A stretch of DNA of 64,000 nt from Rhizobium sp. FKY42. GTDB lineage: Bacteria > Pseudomonadota > Alphaproteobacteria > Rhizobiales > Rhizobiaceae. Under the pieces are notes generated by a model that was not told the DNA's origin, did no database searches, and saw nothing but the letters and a program-made list of their open reading frames with translations. The position numbers were made by a program, and so were the translations under genes. Positions 52,312-61,600 of this stretch are shown one piece after another; the first letter of the stretch is position 1, and each line of letters opens with the position of its first letter. The stretch covers positions 52,823 to 116,822 of the forward strand of contig NZ_STGA01000065.1 of assembly GCF_005222835.1 (NCBI RefSeq). Direction: 5' to 3'.

Positions 52312-52941
52312 ATGATCAAGGCGGTGCTGTTCGATATGGATGGCGTTCTCATCGATGCCAAGGAATGGCATTACGAGACGCTGAATGATGCGCTTGCGCT
52401 TTTCGGCCTCAATATCAGCCGCGCAGAACATCTTGCGGTCTATGACGGCTTGCCCACACGCAAGAAGCTGGAAATGCTCAGCAAGTCGCAAGGATTGCCG
52501 ACGAGGCTACACGAATTCGTCAACGCCCTGAAGCAGAGCATGACCTATCAGGCCGTGATCAGCAAATGCCGCCCTGTCTTTCATCACCAATATGCGCTTG
52601 CTCGTCTAAAGCGTGAAGGGCGCAGCATCGCCGTCTGTTCGAACTCTGTGCGCTCCACCGTCGAAGCCATGATGCGCCAGTCCGACCTGCTGCAATATCT
52701 GGATTTCTTCCTGTCCAATCAGGATGTTGCCAAGGCCAAGCCCGACCCGGAAATCTACCTGACCGCCATCGAGCGGTTCGGCTTTCAACCCGGTGAGTGC
52801 CTCATCATTGAAGACAACGAGCACGGCATTCAGGCCGCACGGGCGTCAGGTGCCCATGTGCTCGTGGTCGGCTCCACCAATGATGTGACCTATGACAGGA
52901 TCCAGAACGAAATCAGAAAGATAGAGGCGTCTGCAGCATGA
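52312..52941 (+). CDS. HAD-superfamily phosphatase/phosphomutase-like
   Basis: 209 residues. LFDMDGVLIDAKEWHYETLN is HAD motif I (DxDGV) with the helical cap, CSNSVRSTV is motif II, KAKPDPEIY gives the motif III Lys, and LIIEDNEHGIQAARASGAHV is motif IV. The layout is that of beta-phosphoglucomutase-like phosphatases. The stop overlaps the start of the next gene (ATGA at 52938), so the two are coupled. Together they could make a phospho-sugar and then activate it with a nucleotide. Confidence 0.85.
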   Translation: MIKAVLFDMDGVLIDAKEWHYETLNDALALFGLNISRAEHLAVYDGLPTRKKLEMLSKSQGLPTRLHEFVNALKQSMTYQAVISKCRPVFHHQYALARLKREGRSIAVCSNSVRSTVEAMMRQSDLLQYLDFFLSNQDVAKAKPDPEIYLTAIERFGFQPGECLIIEDNEHGIQAARASGAHVLVVGSTNDVTYDRIQNEIRKIEASAA

Positions 52942-54422
52942 GGTACCTTATCCCGATCGCCTCGAAGGACGACCTTTTCCCCAAGGACGAGTTCCATTTC
53001 CCCAAGCCGCTGATCGAAATCGACGGCATGCCGATGATCGCGCTGGTGGTCAACAATATCCGTCGCCGCGATCCATCCGCCTCCTTCATCTTCGTCATCC
53101 TGAAGCAGGATGCAGTCGAATACAGTCTGGACTCGATCCTGATGCTGCTCGCAGGACCGGATACGAGCGTCATACAGCTGGCGCATCCCACCATGGGGGC
53201 GGTCTGCTCTGCGCTGATGGCCGTCGATCATATCGTTGAAGGCGAGCCGCTGATCATCTGCAACGGCGACCAGATCATCGATGCCGATCTTGGTGCGATT
53301 GCCTGGGAATTCACGTCGTCCGGCGTCGAAGCCGGTGTCGTGACGTTCAAGTCGGTGCATCCGCGCTGGTCCTATATCCGCGAGGACGAAGCCGGTATGG
53401 TCATCGAGACAGCCGAGAAGCGCGTTCTCAGCCGCAAGGCTATCGCCGGCTATTACTACTTCAAGACGGGCTCCCTGTTTATCGAGGCCACCAAGCGATA
53501 TCTTCTGAAGGCGGATTCTCTGGGAGGCCGCTACTATCTCTCGCCGGTCCTCAATGAGGTGGTGCTCGAAGGCGGCAAGGTCAGCCAGTACGAGATCGAG
53601 AGCGAAGCCTACATCTCGTTCTATTCACCGCAGCGCATCGAGTTTTACCGCAACGAGATCAAGGGCAAGCGCGGCGTGATCCAGACGGCGGCTCCTGCCA
53701 TTCAGGTGGTCATCCCCATGGCGGGGTTGGGAAGCCGCTTCGCCAAGGAAGGCTATGCCAAGCCCAAGCCCTTCATCGATGTGAAGGGCCAGACGATGAT
53801 CGAGCGGGTCATGGACAATCTGCGGATCGCCAATGGCCGCTTTGTCCTCATCGCGCGCCAGGAGCATCTGGATGCAGAACCTGACGTGGTGCAGGAGCTG
53901 GAAGCCCGCGGCGATCTTGTCTTCTCGCCGATCGATTTCGTGACGGAGGGGGCTGCCTGCACGGTCCTGACATCGAGACGCCACCTCAATCCCGATGCGC
54001 CGCTGCTAATCGCGAATTGCGACCAGATTGTCGATTTTGCCGTGGAGGATTTCATCCGCGATGCCATCAGCCGAGATCTGGATGGCTCAATCCTGTGCTT
54101 CAAGGACAAGGATCGCGACCCGAAATGGTCCTTTGCCCGAATCAACCAGCAGGGGCTCGTGGAGGAAGTGAAGGAGAAGGTTGCGATTTCCGACAATGCC
54201 ACCGTCGGGATCTACTACTTCAAGCGTGCCGGCGACTTCATCAATGCGGCGACCGATATGATTGCCCGCAACGAACGCACGAACAACGAATTCTACGTCT
54301 GCCCGGTCTATAATGACCTGATCCGTGAAAGTGCGAAAATCGGGATCTACATGATCGCGCCCGAGGCCATGCATGGGATCGGCACGCCCGCCGATCTCAA
54401 CACCTATCTGAAACTGATCTGA
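52938..54422 (+). CDS. Tandem nucleotidyltransferase, two NTP-transferase domains
   Basis: 494 residues with two copies of the nucleotidyltransferase fold. Domain 2 (from about 253) has an intact motif: IPMAGLGSRFAKEGYAKPKP, with IANCDQIVDFAVED as the metal site. Domain 1 starts LIPIASKDDLFPKDEFHFPK. It has lost the Gly-x-Gly-x-Arg loop but keeps FPKPLIEI and ICNGDQIIDADL. One domain may therefore be catalytic and the other structural or regulatory. It would join a nucleoside monophosphate to a sugar or alcohol phosphate. The gene is coupled to the HAD gene, and a third, degenerate copy follows 5 bp after the stop. Confidence 0.82.
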   Translation: MRYLIPIASKDDLFPKDEFHFPKPLIEIDGMPMIALVVNNIRRRDPSASFIFVILKQDAVEYSLDSILMLLAGPDTSVIQLAHPTMGAVCSALMAVDHIVEGEPLIICNGDQIIDADLGAIAWEFTSSGVEAGVVTFKSVHPRWSYIREDEAGMVIETAEKRVLSRKAIAGYYYFKTGSLFIEATKRYLLKADSLGGRYYLSPVLNEVVLEGGKVSQYEIESEAYISFYSPQRIEFYRNEIKGKRGVIQTAAPAIQVVIPMAGLGSRFAKEGYAKPKPFIDVKGQTMIERVMDNLRIANGRFVLIARQEHLDAEPDVVQELEARGDLVFSPIDFVTEGAACTVLTSRRHLNPDAPLLIANCDQIVDFAVEDFIRDAISRDLDGSILCFKDKDRDPKWSFARINQQGLVEEVKEKVAISDNATVGIYYFKRAGDFINAATDMIARNERTNNEFYVCPVYNDLIRESAKIGIYMIAPEAMHGIGTPADLNTYLKLI

Positions 54423-54427
54423 CGGCC

Positions 54428-55120
54428 ATGAAATGTGTCGTGCCTCTGGCTGGCCCTGATTTGTGGACGCAGACCTTCGGTTTCCGCCCACTGGTTCCGG
54501 TCGAGGGCAGGCCGCTCCTGCAGGTAGCGCTGGAACAGCGTGCCTGGAGGGACAGGCTGGAGAGCCGCGACTACATTTTCGTTCTGAGGGATGTCGAAGG
54601 GCTCGATCAGCTGGAGCAGGCTCTAAGGGCGATGTGGCCAGATTGCCGGATCGTCCGGCTCTCTCATCTGACCGGTGGTGCGCTCTATTCGGCGCTTGGC
54701 GCCATGTCGCTGGTCGCTCCGGATGAGCCAGTCATCGTTGATCTGGCCGATATCCTTTTCACGGAAGGCCCGGAAGACCCGGAACATCTGTTCAAAGCCC
54801 GAGACTGGGGGGCAATTGTTCCGGTCTTTCAGTCCACGGAGCCCTGCTACAGTTATCTCGAAATAGAAGACGGCAGTGTTCTGCGCGCGCGTGAAAAGCA
54901 GGTCATTTCCGACCATGCCTCGGCTGGTGTCTATATGTTTGCCAATCCGCAGATTTATCTGACAGCTGCCGTTCACAGCCTGCAGCAGAGAGACGAACTG
55001 AGCTATCGCAATCTGTTGTTCATCTGCCCCATGGTGAACGGGGTGATTGCCGCCGGGAAGCAGGTGCTGGCTCCGGCAATTCGAGCCGTGCAGCCGGTCG
55101 GCAAGCTATTTCATCTCTGA
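54428..55120 (+). CDS. Single-domain, degenerate nucleotidyltransferase-like protein
   Basis: 230 residues with the same fold order as the preceding gene: VVPLAGPDLWTQTFGFRPLV, a middle GGALYSALGAMSL, and VIVDLADILFTEGP. The Gly-x-Gly-x-Arg loop is absent and the usual Lys-Pro is Arg-Pro, so it may be inactive or bind a different ligand. It starts 5 bp after the previous stop and clearly belongs to the same operon. It could be a partner subunit of the tandem enzyme. It is convergent with the next repeat gene. Confidence 0.65.
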   Translation: MKCVVPLAGPDLWTQTFGFRPLVPVEGRPLLQVALEQRAWRDRLESRDYIFVLRDVEGLDQLEQALRAMWPDCRIVRLSHLTGGALYSALGAMSLVAPDEPVIVDLADILFTEGPEDPEHLFKARDWGAIVPVFQSTEPCYSYLEIEDGSVLRAREKQVISDHASAGVYMFANPQIYLTAAVHSLQQRDELSYRNLLFICPMVNGVIAAGKQVLAPAIRAVQPVGKLFHL

Positions 55121-55188
55121 ACCACCAGTCCCGCCAGCATGGTCGATCATGTCTTCAGCAGGCACAATCGATTCCTGATTTTATTCCC

Positions 55189-57519
55189 TTACACCTGCGC
55201 ATAGGCAGCGATAATGGCATCCAGCTGGCTGCTACTGAGCGCGCGAACTTGCGCCGATGTCAGCACATCCAGCTGATCATCGCTCAATCCCATGATCTGG
55301 TTGGTCTTCAGGCTGGTGATCGAGCGCGTCGAGATGGCCGCGATGTCGCCGGTGCTGAAGGACTGGAGATCTTCCAGAAGCATGGCGGCAATCTGCGCGC
55401 CGGTGAGAACGCTGACCTGGGCTGAATCGAGCGTTTCGATCTGTTCAGAGGACAGTGCAACGATCTGAGCTGTTGTCAGCCCGAAAACCTGTGCGGTTGT
55501 GAGCGCCTGGATCTGGGTCGTGGTCAGCTGTTCGATGGCAGCGGTCGAGAGGCTGCGGATCGTCCGGCTTGAAATGGCAGCGATCTGCGATGAGGTGAAG
55601 GAGCTCAATGCATCTCCGGCAAGGCCGGACAGCGAGTCAGGTTTCAGCGCCGCGATCTGGCCTGTCGTCATGGCGCCCAATTGCTGGCTTGTCAGACCGG
55701 CAACCTGCGCGCTCGACAGGAGATTGATGAATTGTGAGGAGAGAACCGAAATCTGCGCTGTCGAAAGGGCTGCCAGATTAAGACCGGGTGCCTGCCGCAG
55801 CGATAGTGAGGCAATCTGGGTTGTGGTCAGATTGGCAACCTGCTCTGAAGAGAGCGATGCGATGGCGCTGCTTTGCAAGGTCTTGAACAGAGGCGTCGAG
55901 ATGGCCGCGATCTGATCCGTCGACAATAGCGAAAGATCGAGCGTGCCGATCTGGCGTCCATTCATCACAGCAATCTGGCCTGTCGTAATCGCGGCCAGCT
56001 GGGTCGAGGAAAGGCTGCCGATCTGCTGGGATGTCAGGTTAGCAAACTGACTTGTCGAAAGCCCTTGGATCTGGTCATCGGACAATGCCGATATCACGCT
56101 TGTCGAAAGCCCTCGTACGGAGGACGAGACAATGGCCGCCATTTCATCGGTCGTGAAAGTGGCTATGTCCTCGCTTTCGAAGCCGGACAATGCAGTAGAG
56201 CGCATGATGGCAATCTGGCCGCTTGTAAAGGCTTCTGCCTGCGCAGATGAAAGGTTTGCAATCTGCGTGCTCGTCAGGAGACTGATGAGGCTATCGGACA
56301 GGACGCCGATCTGATCCGGCGATAGCGCTGTGATGTCCAGTCCACCTGCCTGACGGCTCTTGAAGGCAGCAATCTGGCCAGTGGTCAAGGCCGCAATCTG
56401 ATCCGTGGAAAAATCCGCAATGAAGGTGCTGCTCAATCCACTGAGCGTGTTGGTAGACAGGACGCTGATCTGGCCCGTCGTCAGCGCATCGGCATTCAGT
56501 TCCATCAGCTGACGGGCAGACATTGCAGCAATCTGGTCATTGCTGAAGAGGCCGATCTGGTTGTCGGAAAAGGCGCGAAGCTGCTGGGATGTCATCCCGG
56601 CAATCTGGCCGCTGGACAGGGTCTGGATCTGGCTGCTGTTCAAGGTCGCGATTGCGGCGGTGGACAGGCCGCGAATATCATTGGCCTTGATAGCCGCCAC
56701 TTCGTCATTGGTCAGTGACGCAATATCCGCAGTCTGCAGACCCGAAAGGCCGGCCGTGCGCATGGCTGCAATCTGCGTACTTGTCAGCGCCTGGGCCTGG
56801 TCGTCTGAAAGGCCTGCAATCTGGCTGCTGCTGAGAACGCTGACGAAGCTCGTGGAAAGTGCCGCGATCTGTTGGGTCGAGAGGGCCGATAAGTCGACCC
56901 AGGCCACCTGGCGCGAGGTCAGTGCGGAGATCTGCGTCGTGGTCAGGCTCGATGCGTTGGAATCAATCAGGGCAGACAGCGCGCCGCTGGCAAGGCTGCC
57001 AATCTGGCTCGTCGTGAGCGCAGCGATCTGCGCGTTGGAGAGGGCTGCAATCTGGCTGGTACTCAGACCCTTGATACCACTGCCGGAAATGGCAGCAATT
57101 TCATCCGTCGTGAACGTGGCAAGGGCGCTTGGCGAAAAAGCTGCGATATCGCTCGAAGCCATTGCCTTGATCTGATCGACGGTAAAGGCCGATACCTGCG
57201 AATCCGAGAAGCTGCTGAGCTGGCTCGTATAGAAAGCCGTAACCTGCGAAGCAGAAAGCCCTTCGATCTGCTGGGACGAGAGAACCGCCAGCTGACTGGC
57301 GTTGAGACCCACCAGGGAGCTGGCCGTGACCGCGGCGATCTGTGTGGCGCTGAGTACGGCGACATTGTTGGCACCCAATGCCTGCAGCTGATTTGACCGT
57401 AAAACCTTGATCTGGTCTGTCCGCAGGGAGGCGACGTCGGCCGTCGTCCAGGCACTGATCGCAGCCGTATCCAGCCTCCGGATTTCGGCGGGCGTCAAAC
57501 TGGAAACTGGGTCGCTCAT
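55189..57519 (-). CDS. Octapeptide-repeat protein, 776 aa (unrecognised family)
   Basis: The start ATG at 57519 has GGGAAA upstream; a GTG two codons earlier is less likely. I parsed it fully: 7 N-terminal residues, 87 octads, five 13-residue units (residues 200, 333, 386, 519, 572) and a tail IIAAYAQV, summing exactly to 776. Octads read L-[ST]-x-x-Q-[IV]-x-A. Each 13-mer is an octad plus a 5-residue unit such as VDLSA, LDITA or LNLAA. Marker octads like FTTDEIAA begin at residues 136, 269, 455, 641 and 721. The N-terminal WTTADVAS and C-terminal IAAY match the 1550-aa relative. Function unknown. Confidence 0.88.
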   Translation of the reverse strand: MSDPVSSLTPAEIRRLDTAAISAWTTADVASLRTDQIKVLRSNQLQALGANNVAVLSATQIAAVTASSLVGLNASQLAVLSSQQIEGLSASQVTAFYTSQLSSFSDSQVSAFTVDQIKAMASSDIAAFSPSALATFTTDEIAAISGSGIKGLSTSQIAALSNAQIAALTTSQIGSLASGALSALIDSNASSLTTTQISALTSRQVAWVDLSALSTQQIAALSTSFVSVLSSSQIAGLSDDQAQALTSTQIAAMRTAGLSGLQTADIASLTNDEVAAIKANDIRGLSTAAIATLNSSQIQTLSSGQIAGMTSQQLRAFSDNQIGLFSNDQIAAMSARQLMELNADALTTGQISVLSTNTLSGLSSTFIADFSTDQIAALTTGQIAAFKSRQAGGLDITALSPDQIGVLSDSLISLLTSTQIANLSSAQAEAFTSGQIAIMRSTALSGFESEDIATFTTDEMAAIVSSSVRGLSTSVISALSDDQIQGLSTSQFANLTSQQIGSLSSTQLAAITTGQIAVMNGRQIGTLDLSLLSTDQIAAISTPLFKTLQSSAIASLSSEQVANLTTTQIASLSLRQAPGLNLAALSTAQISVLSSQFINLLSSAQVAGLTSQQLGAMTTGQIAALKPDSLSGLAGDALSSFTSSQIAAISSRTIRSLSTAAIEQLTTTQIQALTTAQVFGLTTAQIVALSSEQIETLDSAQVSVLTGAQIAAMLLEDLQSFSTGDIAAISTRSITSLKTNQIMGLSDDQLDVLTSAQVRALSSSQLDAIIAAYAQV
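55807..56922 (-). repeat. 186-aa (558-bp) super-repeat, two full copies
   Basis: Residues 200-385 and 386-571 of the 776-aa protein align as [13 aa + 15 octads] + [13 aa + 5 octads]; each half-unit has exactly the same length in both copies. A third, partial copy begins at residue 572. Matching positions include MRTAGLSG/MRSTALSG and LTNDEVAA/FTTDEMAA. Confidence 0.8.
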
Positions 57520-57894
57520 CAGCACTTTCCCTACAGATTAAATAATGCCTGCCAAAGCCAAAGCCGCAAAGCTGTATCGGGGACGGAGCAATTTCTAGAC
57601 CGCGAAGCTTTTGCAAGGCCTGCGGCAAGACGGCAGACAGCATATTTAAGGCGTGAGATCATGGCTCGTATGAGCCTCGCGCAAGAGATGTACATCATGC
57701 AGCGGAAACGATCCGCTTCTTGCGCCGTAGGTATTGGAAATTTCTAAAATGCCAGCGAGGCACTTTAGTCATCCGGTTAAAGGTAACGAAAGCAGGTTTA
57801 ATTTTTGATTAATTTCTCAGCTCGTTGATACCATAAGTATGTGACGAAGCGATATTTTCTGGAAAAATCACGTTATGCGCGTGAGTTGTGCACG
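57520..57894. promoter_or_regulatory. Intergenic region upstream of the 776-aa repeat gene
   Basis: About 375 bp without a supported gene, between the M15-like gene stop and the repeat gene start on the minus strand. The stretch at 57780-57830 is A/T-rich. It probably carries the minus-strand promoter, but no clear motif is visible. Confidence 0.4.
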
Positions 57895-58527
57895 TTATCG
57901 GCTTTGGAACATGGCCCCCCATTCTTCCTCGTGACTGCCCGCATGATTTGCCATTCCGGGCTTGGTCAGGCAGCCTGACGGTTTCACATAGCTGTCGATC
58001 CTGCGCACTGGCTTTTCGTGCCAGGTAATGTTGAAAGCCCAGTATTTCGGGAAGAAATAAAGTGAGGAGTAGGGCAGGTGGTCGTGAATCCACCAGGCCA
58101 GCTTCTGCCAGTCGCCTTCCGCGTTGAAACGGTCCCAGAAGGATGGCACCACAATACAGGCAGTGGCCCCCATGCAGCCTTCTGCATCCAGTCTGTCCCA
58201 GATATGACCTGCATAATTGGCTTCGTTGACCGCACAATTGTAACTGCTCTTTCCGGCCCGCTGCATGTCATTGCCAAAGCCGTTCACCTCCGCCGAGCGA
58301 TAGGCCGAACGAACGGCGATACGACCAAACCTGTCCTGCAAGGGCTCGAGCAGTTCTTCGCAAAGTCTCGTACCGGCGGCAATCGCCCGATCCGGATTGT
58401 CGGGGACGTTGTTGAAGCCGTGGATCGAGGCAATATCCGAGAACAGGAAATCGCGCATGAAAAAGGTTTTCGAAAGCCGGACGCGTCCGAATTCGGTAAG
58501 GCTGGCCACGCTGGCGGGCTTCTTCAT
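57895..58527 (-). CDS. Hypothetical protein, possible M15-like peptidase fold
   Basis: 210 residues. IAVRSAYRSAEVNGFGND resembles the strand-loop before the zinc site of M15 (VanY-like) peptidases. The later MGATACIVV stands where GxAxD is expected, and ITWHEKPV resembles the C-terminal His region. The expected zinc His and Asp appear to be Gly117 and Cys124, so catalysis by the usual mechanism is doubtful. Other His/Asp residues (H108, D114, H170) could substitute. It lies between two octad-repeat genes on the same strand and may process or bind them. The family call is tentative. Confidence 0.4.
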   Translation of the reverse strand: MKKPASVASLTEFGRVRLSKTFFMRDFLFSDIASIHGFNNVPDNPDRAIAAGTRLCEELLEPLQDRFGRIAVRSAYRSAEVNGFGNDMQRAGKSSYNCAVNEANYAGHIWDRLDAEGCMGATACIVVPSFWDRFNAEGDWQKLAWWIHDHLPYSSLYFFPKYWAFNITWHEKPVRRIDSYVKPSGCLTKPGMANHAGSHEEEWGAMFQSR

Positions 58528-58600
58528 TCGACGTATCCGTTTCGAGAGCTCTCACGCCCCAGAAATGGGGGGTGGAGATACTGGACCGAAGAGCCCCTCC

Positions 58601-58638
58601 GATGCCACCCGAAACCTGTGAGGTTTCGCGGTGGCATC
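58601..58638. terminator. Hairpin downstream of the 1550-aa repeat gene
   Basis: GATGCCACC (58601-58609) pairs with GGTGGCATC (58630-58638), and GAAACC pairs with GGTTTC around a 5-nt loop, with a single bulge between the stems. It lies just beyond the stop at 58646. No T-run follows on the minus strand, so termination may be partial. Confidence 0.6.
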
Positions 58639-58645
58639 CGGGTTA

Positions 58646-61600
58646 TCAGCTGTTTGCTGCGTAAGCCGCGGCGATCATTGCCACCTGTTCCGGGCTCATC
58701 ATCTTGATCTGGTCTGCGGTAAAGGCGCTCAACTGTGCCTGGCTGAGTTGAGAGATGCCGTTCGAACTCAGACCGGCCACGCCCCGGCTGCTCAGGCTCG
58801 CAATGTCCTGTGTCGAGAAGGTTGCAAGGGAAGCGCCCAGAGAGGCAATCTGAGCTGAGGACAGGATGTTGACCTGAGCCGGTGTCAGCGCTTCCACCTG
58901 TGCCGATGTCAGGCTGGAAAGCACGTCCGTGCTCAGGCCTGCAATGGCAGTCGGATCCAGTGCCGCAATCTTGGCTGTCGTCATCGTTGCCAGCTTGTCA
59001 GAACCAAGCGCTGCGATCTGAACTGCATTCAGAGCGGCCACCTGACCTGTTCCCAAGGCTGCGATCTGCCCGCTCGACGCTGCACGGATTTGCGCAAAGC
59101 TCATCTTGCCGACCTGTGTCGGGACAAGGGCGGCGAATTGTTCATGATCCAGCGCGGCAATCTGCGCCGTCGTCATGCCGGCGATGGTTTCCGGACGGAT
59201 CGCCGCGATGTCACCGGTCGAGAAGGTGCCGATGGCGCCAAGGCTCAGCACCCCGATCTGGGCCGATGTCAAGGCACCTATCTGCTCCGTCGAGAACGCA
59301 TCCAGCTGGATGGTTGAAAACGCGGCGATCTGGCCTGTCGTCAGGCCGGCAATCGCGCCGGATGCCAGCGACATGACCTGCTGCGTCGTCAGGGCAGCGA
59401 TGTTGGCCGAGCCGAGCATGCCGATTTGCAAGGCGGAAAGAGCACCGATCTGCGTGGTCGAAAGAGATGCAACCTGCGTCGTCGTCATGGCCGTGATCTG
59501 GCTTGGTCGCAGGGCTGCCAGTTGCGTGGTCGAGAGCGTCACGATCTGCTCTCCCGTCATCGATGCAAGCCCTGTTGCGGATAGCCCCGCCAGCGCAGAC
59601 ACGTTCAGGGCGGCAATATCCGCTGTCGAAAGGGTTCCGATTGCATCCGCGCCGAAAGCCGCAAGCTGTGTGGATGTAAGAGCGCCGATCTGGGCCGTGG
59701 ACAGGCTGTCGAACTGTGCAATGCCCATTGCGCCGATCTGATCGCTGGTCAGTCCGGCAATGGCTGCGGAGGGAATGGCCTGTATCTGGCTTCCCAGAAG
59801 TCCCGCAATCGCTGCGGGCGACATCGCGCCCACCTGTGCACTGCTGAGGGCTGCAATCTGGCTCGTCGTCAGGGCGCCGATCTGGGCCGCGGGCAGAGCG
59901 GTCAGCTGGGTAGTGGTCAGCTTTGCGATCTGGGCTGTTGTCAGGGAGGCCAGCTTCGTCTGGCCAAGGGAGGCAAGACTGGACGGAGAAAGGCCTGCCA
60001 GGGCATCCGGAGTAAGCTGCGCCAATGCGTCGGTCGAAAAGAGCTGGAGATTGGCGGCATCCAGGGTGGCAAGTTGCGCGGATGTCAAAGCGCCAAGCTG
60101 GGCTGAGGTCAGCGCACTGATCTGTGTACCAGAGAGTGCATCTATCTGCGTTGTCGTCAGGCCGCTGATGGCCTTGGCCGTCAGCGCCTGCATCTGCTCT
60201 TCGGACAATGAGGCTGTTGCGTCTCCACTCAAGGCACCGATCTGAGTGTTGTCAAGCGCGGCCAGTTGGGCGGTGGAAAGCGAATCGATCTGCGTCGCCG
60301 TCAGGGCGTTGATCTGGCTCGTATTTAGTCCGGCCACCTGTGCCGTCGTCAGGGCCTTCAGATAGGGGTCCGTCAGGGATGAGACGACGCTGCTTTCCAA
60401 CCCGCCAAGCGCTGCGGGGGTCAGTGCGGAGATCATGTTGGTGGACAGGTCACTCCAGATCGCATCCGGCAAGGCCGTGACCTGCGCTGCGGTCAGCGCT
60501 GCAAACTGCGTTCTGGTCAGGCTCTTGATCTGGTCGCTGGAGAGAGCCGTTACCTGATCCGTGGTCAATGCGGCAACCGATGTGGCGGGCAGCGCATTGA
60601 TCTGGTCGATCGTCAGGGCGGCAATGCCACCGGACGACAGGGATGCCACCTGCGCGGTCGTCAATCCCTGGACCTGCGCCACGGAAAGCACTTCGACCTG
60701 AGCGGGCGTCAGAACGGAAATCTGGCCGGTCGTCAGGGCGGCGATTTGTGCCGAAGAGAGAGCCCGGACGTTTTCAAGCGGCAATGCCGCCGTCAGGGCC
60801 GTGGAGAGGCTTGCCAGTGCGGCAGGTGATATGGCTGCGATTTCTGTGCTGGTGAACGTGGCAAGCTGGGTGCTGGTCATGGCACTGAGCTGGCCCGATT
60901 GCAGTCGGGCAATCTGGGTGCTGGAGAGAGCCTCGGCCTGCTCTTCGGTCATGAGCGAGATCTGTGCAGACGAAAGTCCCGTTACGGCGCCAGCCGAAAG
61001 TGCTGCGATTTGCTGGCCGGACAGGGCAGAGAAGCTTCCCGTGCTCAGGCTCGTCATCTGTGCGGCATTCAGGGCCGCAACCTGCGCCGTCGACAGAACG
61101 CCGATCTGGGCAGAGGTCAGCACGGCCGTCTGTGTTGTTTTCAGGGCTGCGAGCGCTGCGGTGGGCAGGGCTTCGACCTGATCAAGCTGCAATCCACCGA
61201 TGACGGATGCGTCCAGACCGGCCAGAACTGCCGGTCTCAGCGCTGCAATCTGGGCCGGCTGCAAACTGGCTATCTTGCCGGACCCCAGCTGCGAGAGCTG
61301 ACCTGACGTCAGGCCGCTGACCTGCGATGTCGAAAGATTGCTCAACTGATCGGTGGAAAGGCCTGCAATCTGTGTCGAGGTCAGACCGGCGATGGCATTG
61401 GCACTGAGTGCACCCAGTTGCTCGATCGTCATTCCGCTGACGAAGCTGGCCGGAAGAACCGCAATCTGCGCCGAGGTGAAGGCCCTCAGCTGTTGCGAGG
61501 ACATTGCCTGAATCTGGCTGCTCTTCAGGGCCGCCATGTGCTCCGTGCGCAGGGCGGTTACCTGGCTGCCTGTGAGGGCGGCAATCTGGTCTTCCTGAAG

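Noticed and set aside
55189..57519. Octads as RTX or pentapeptide repeats
   Set aside because: There are no GGxGxDxxx nonapeptides and no A(D/N)Lxx pattern over successive pentads. The 5-residue units are isolated register breaks.
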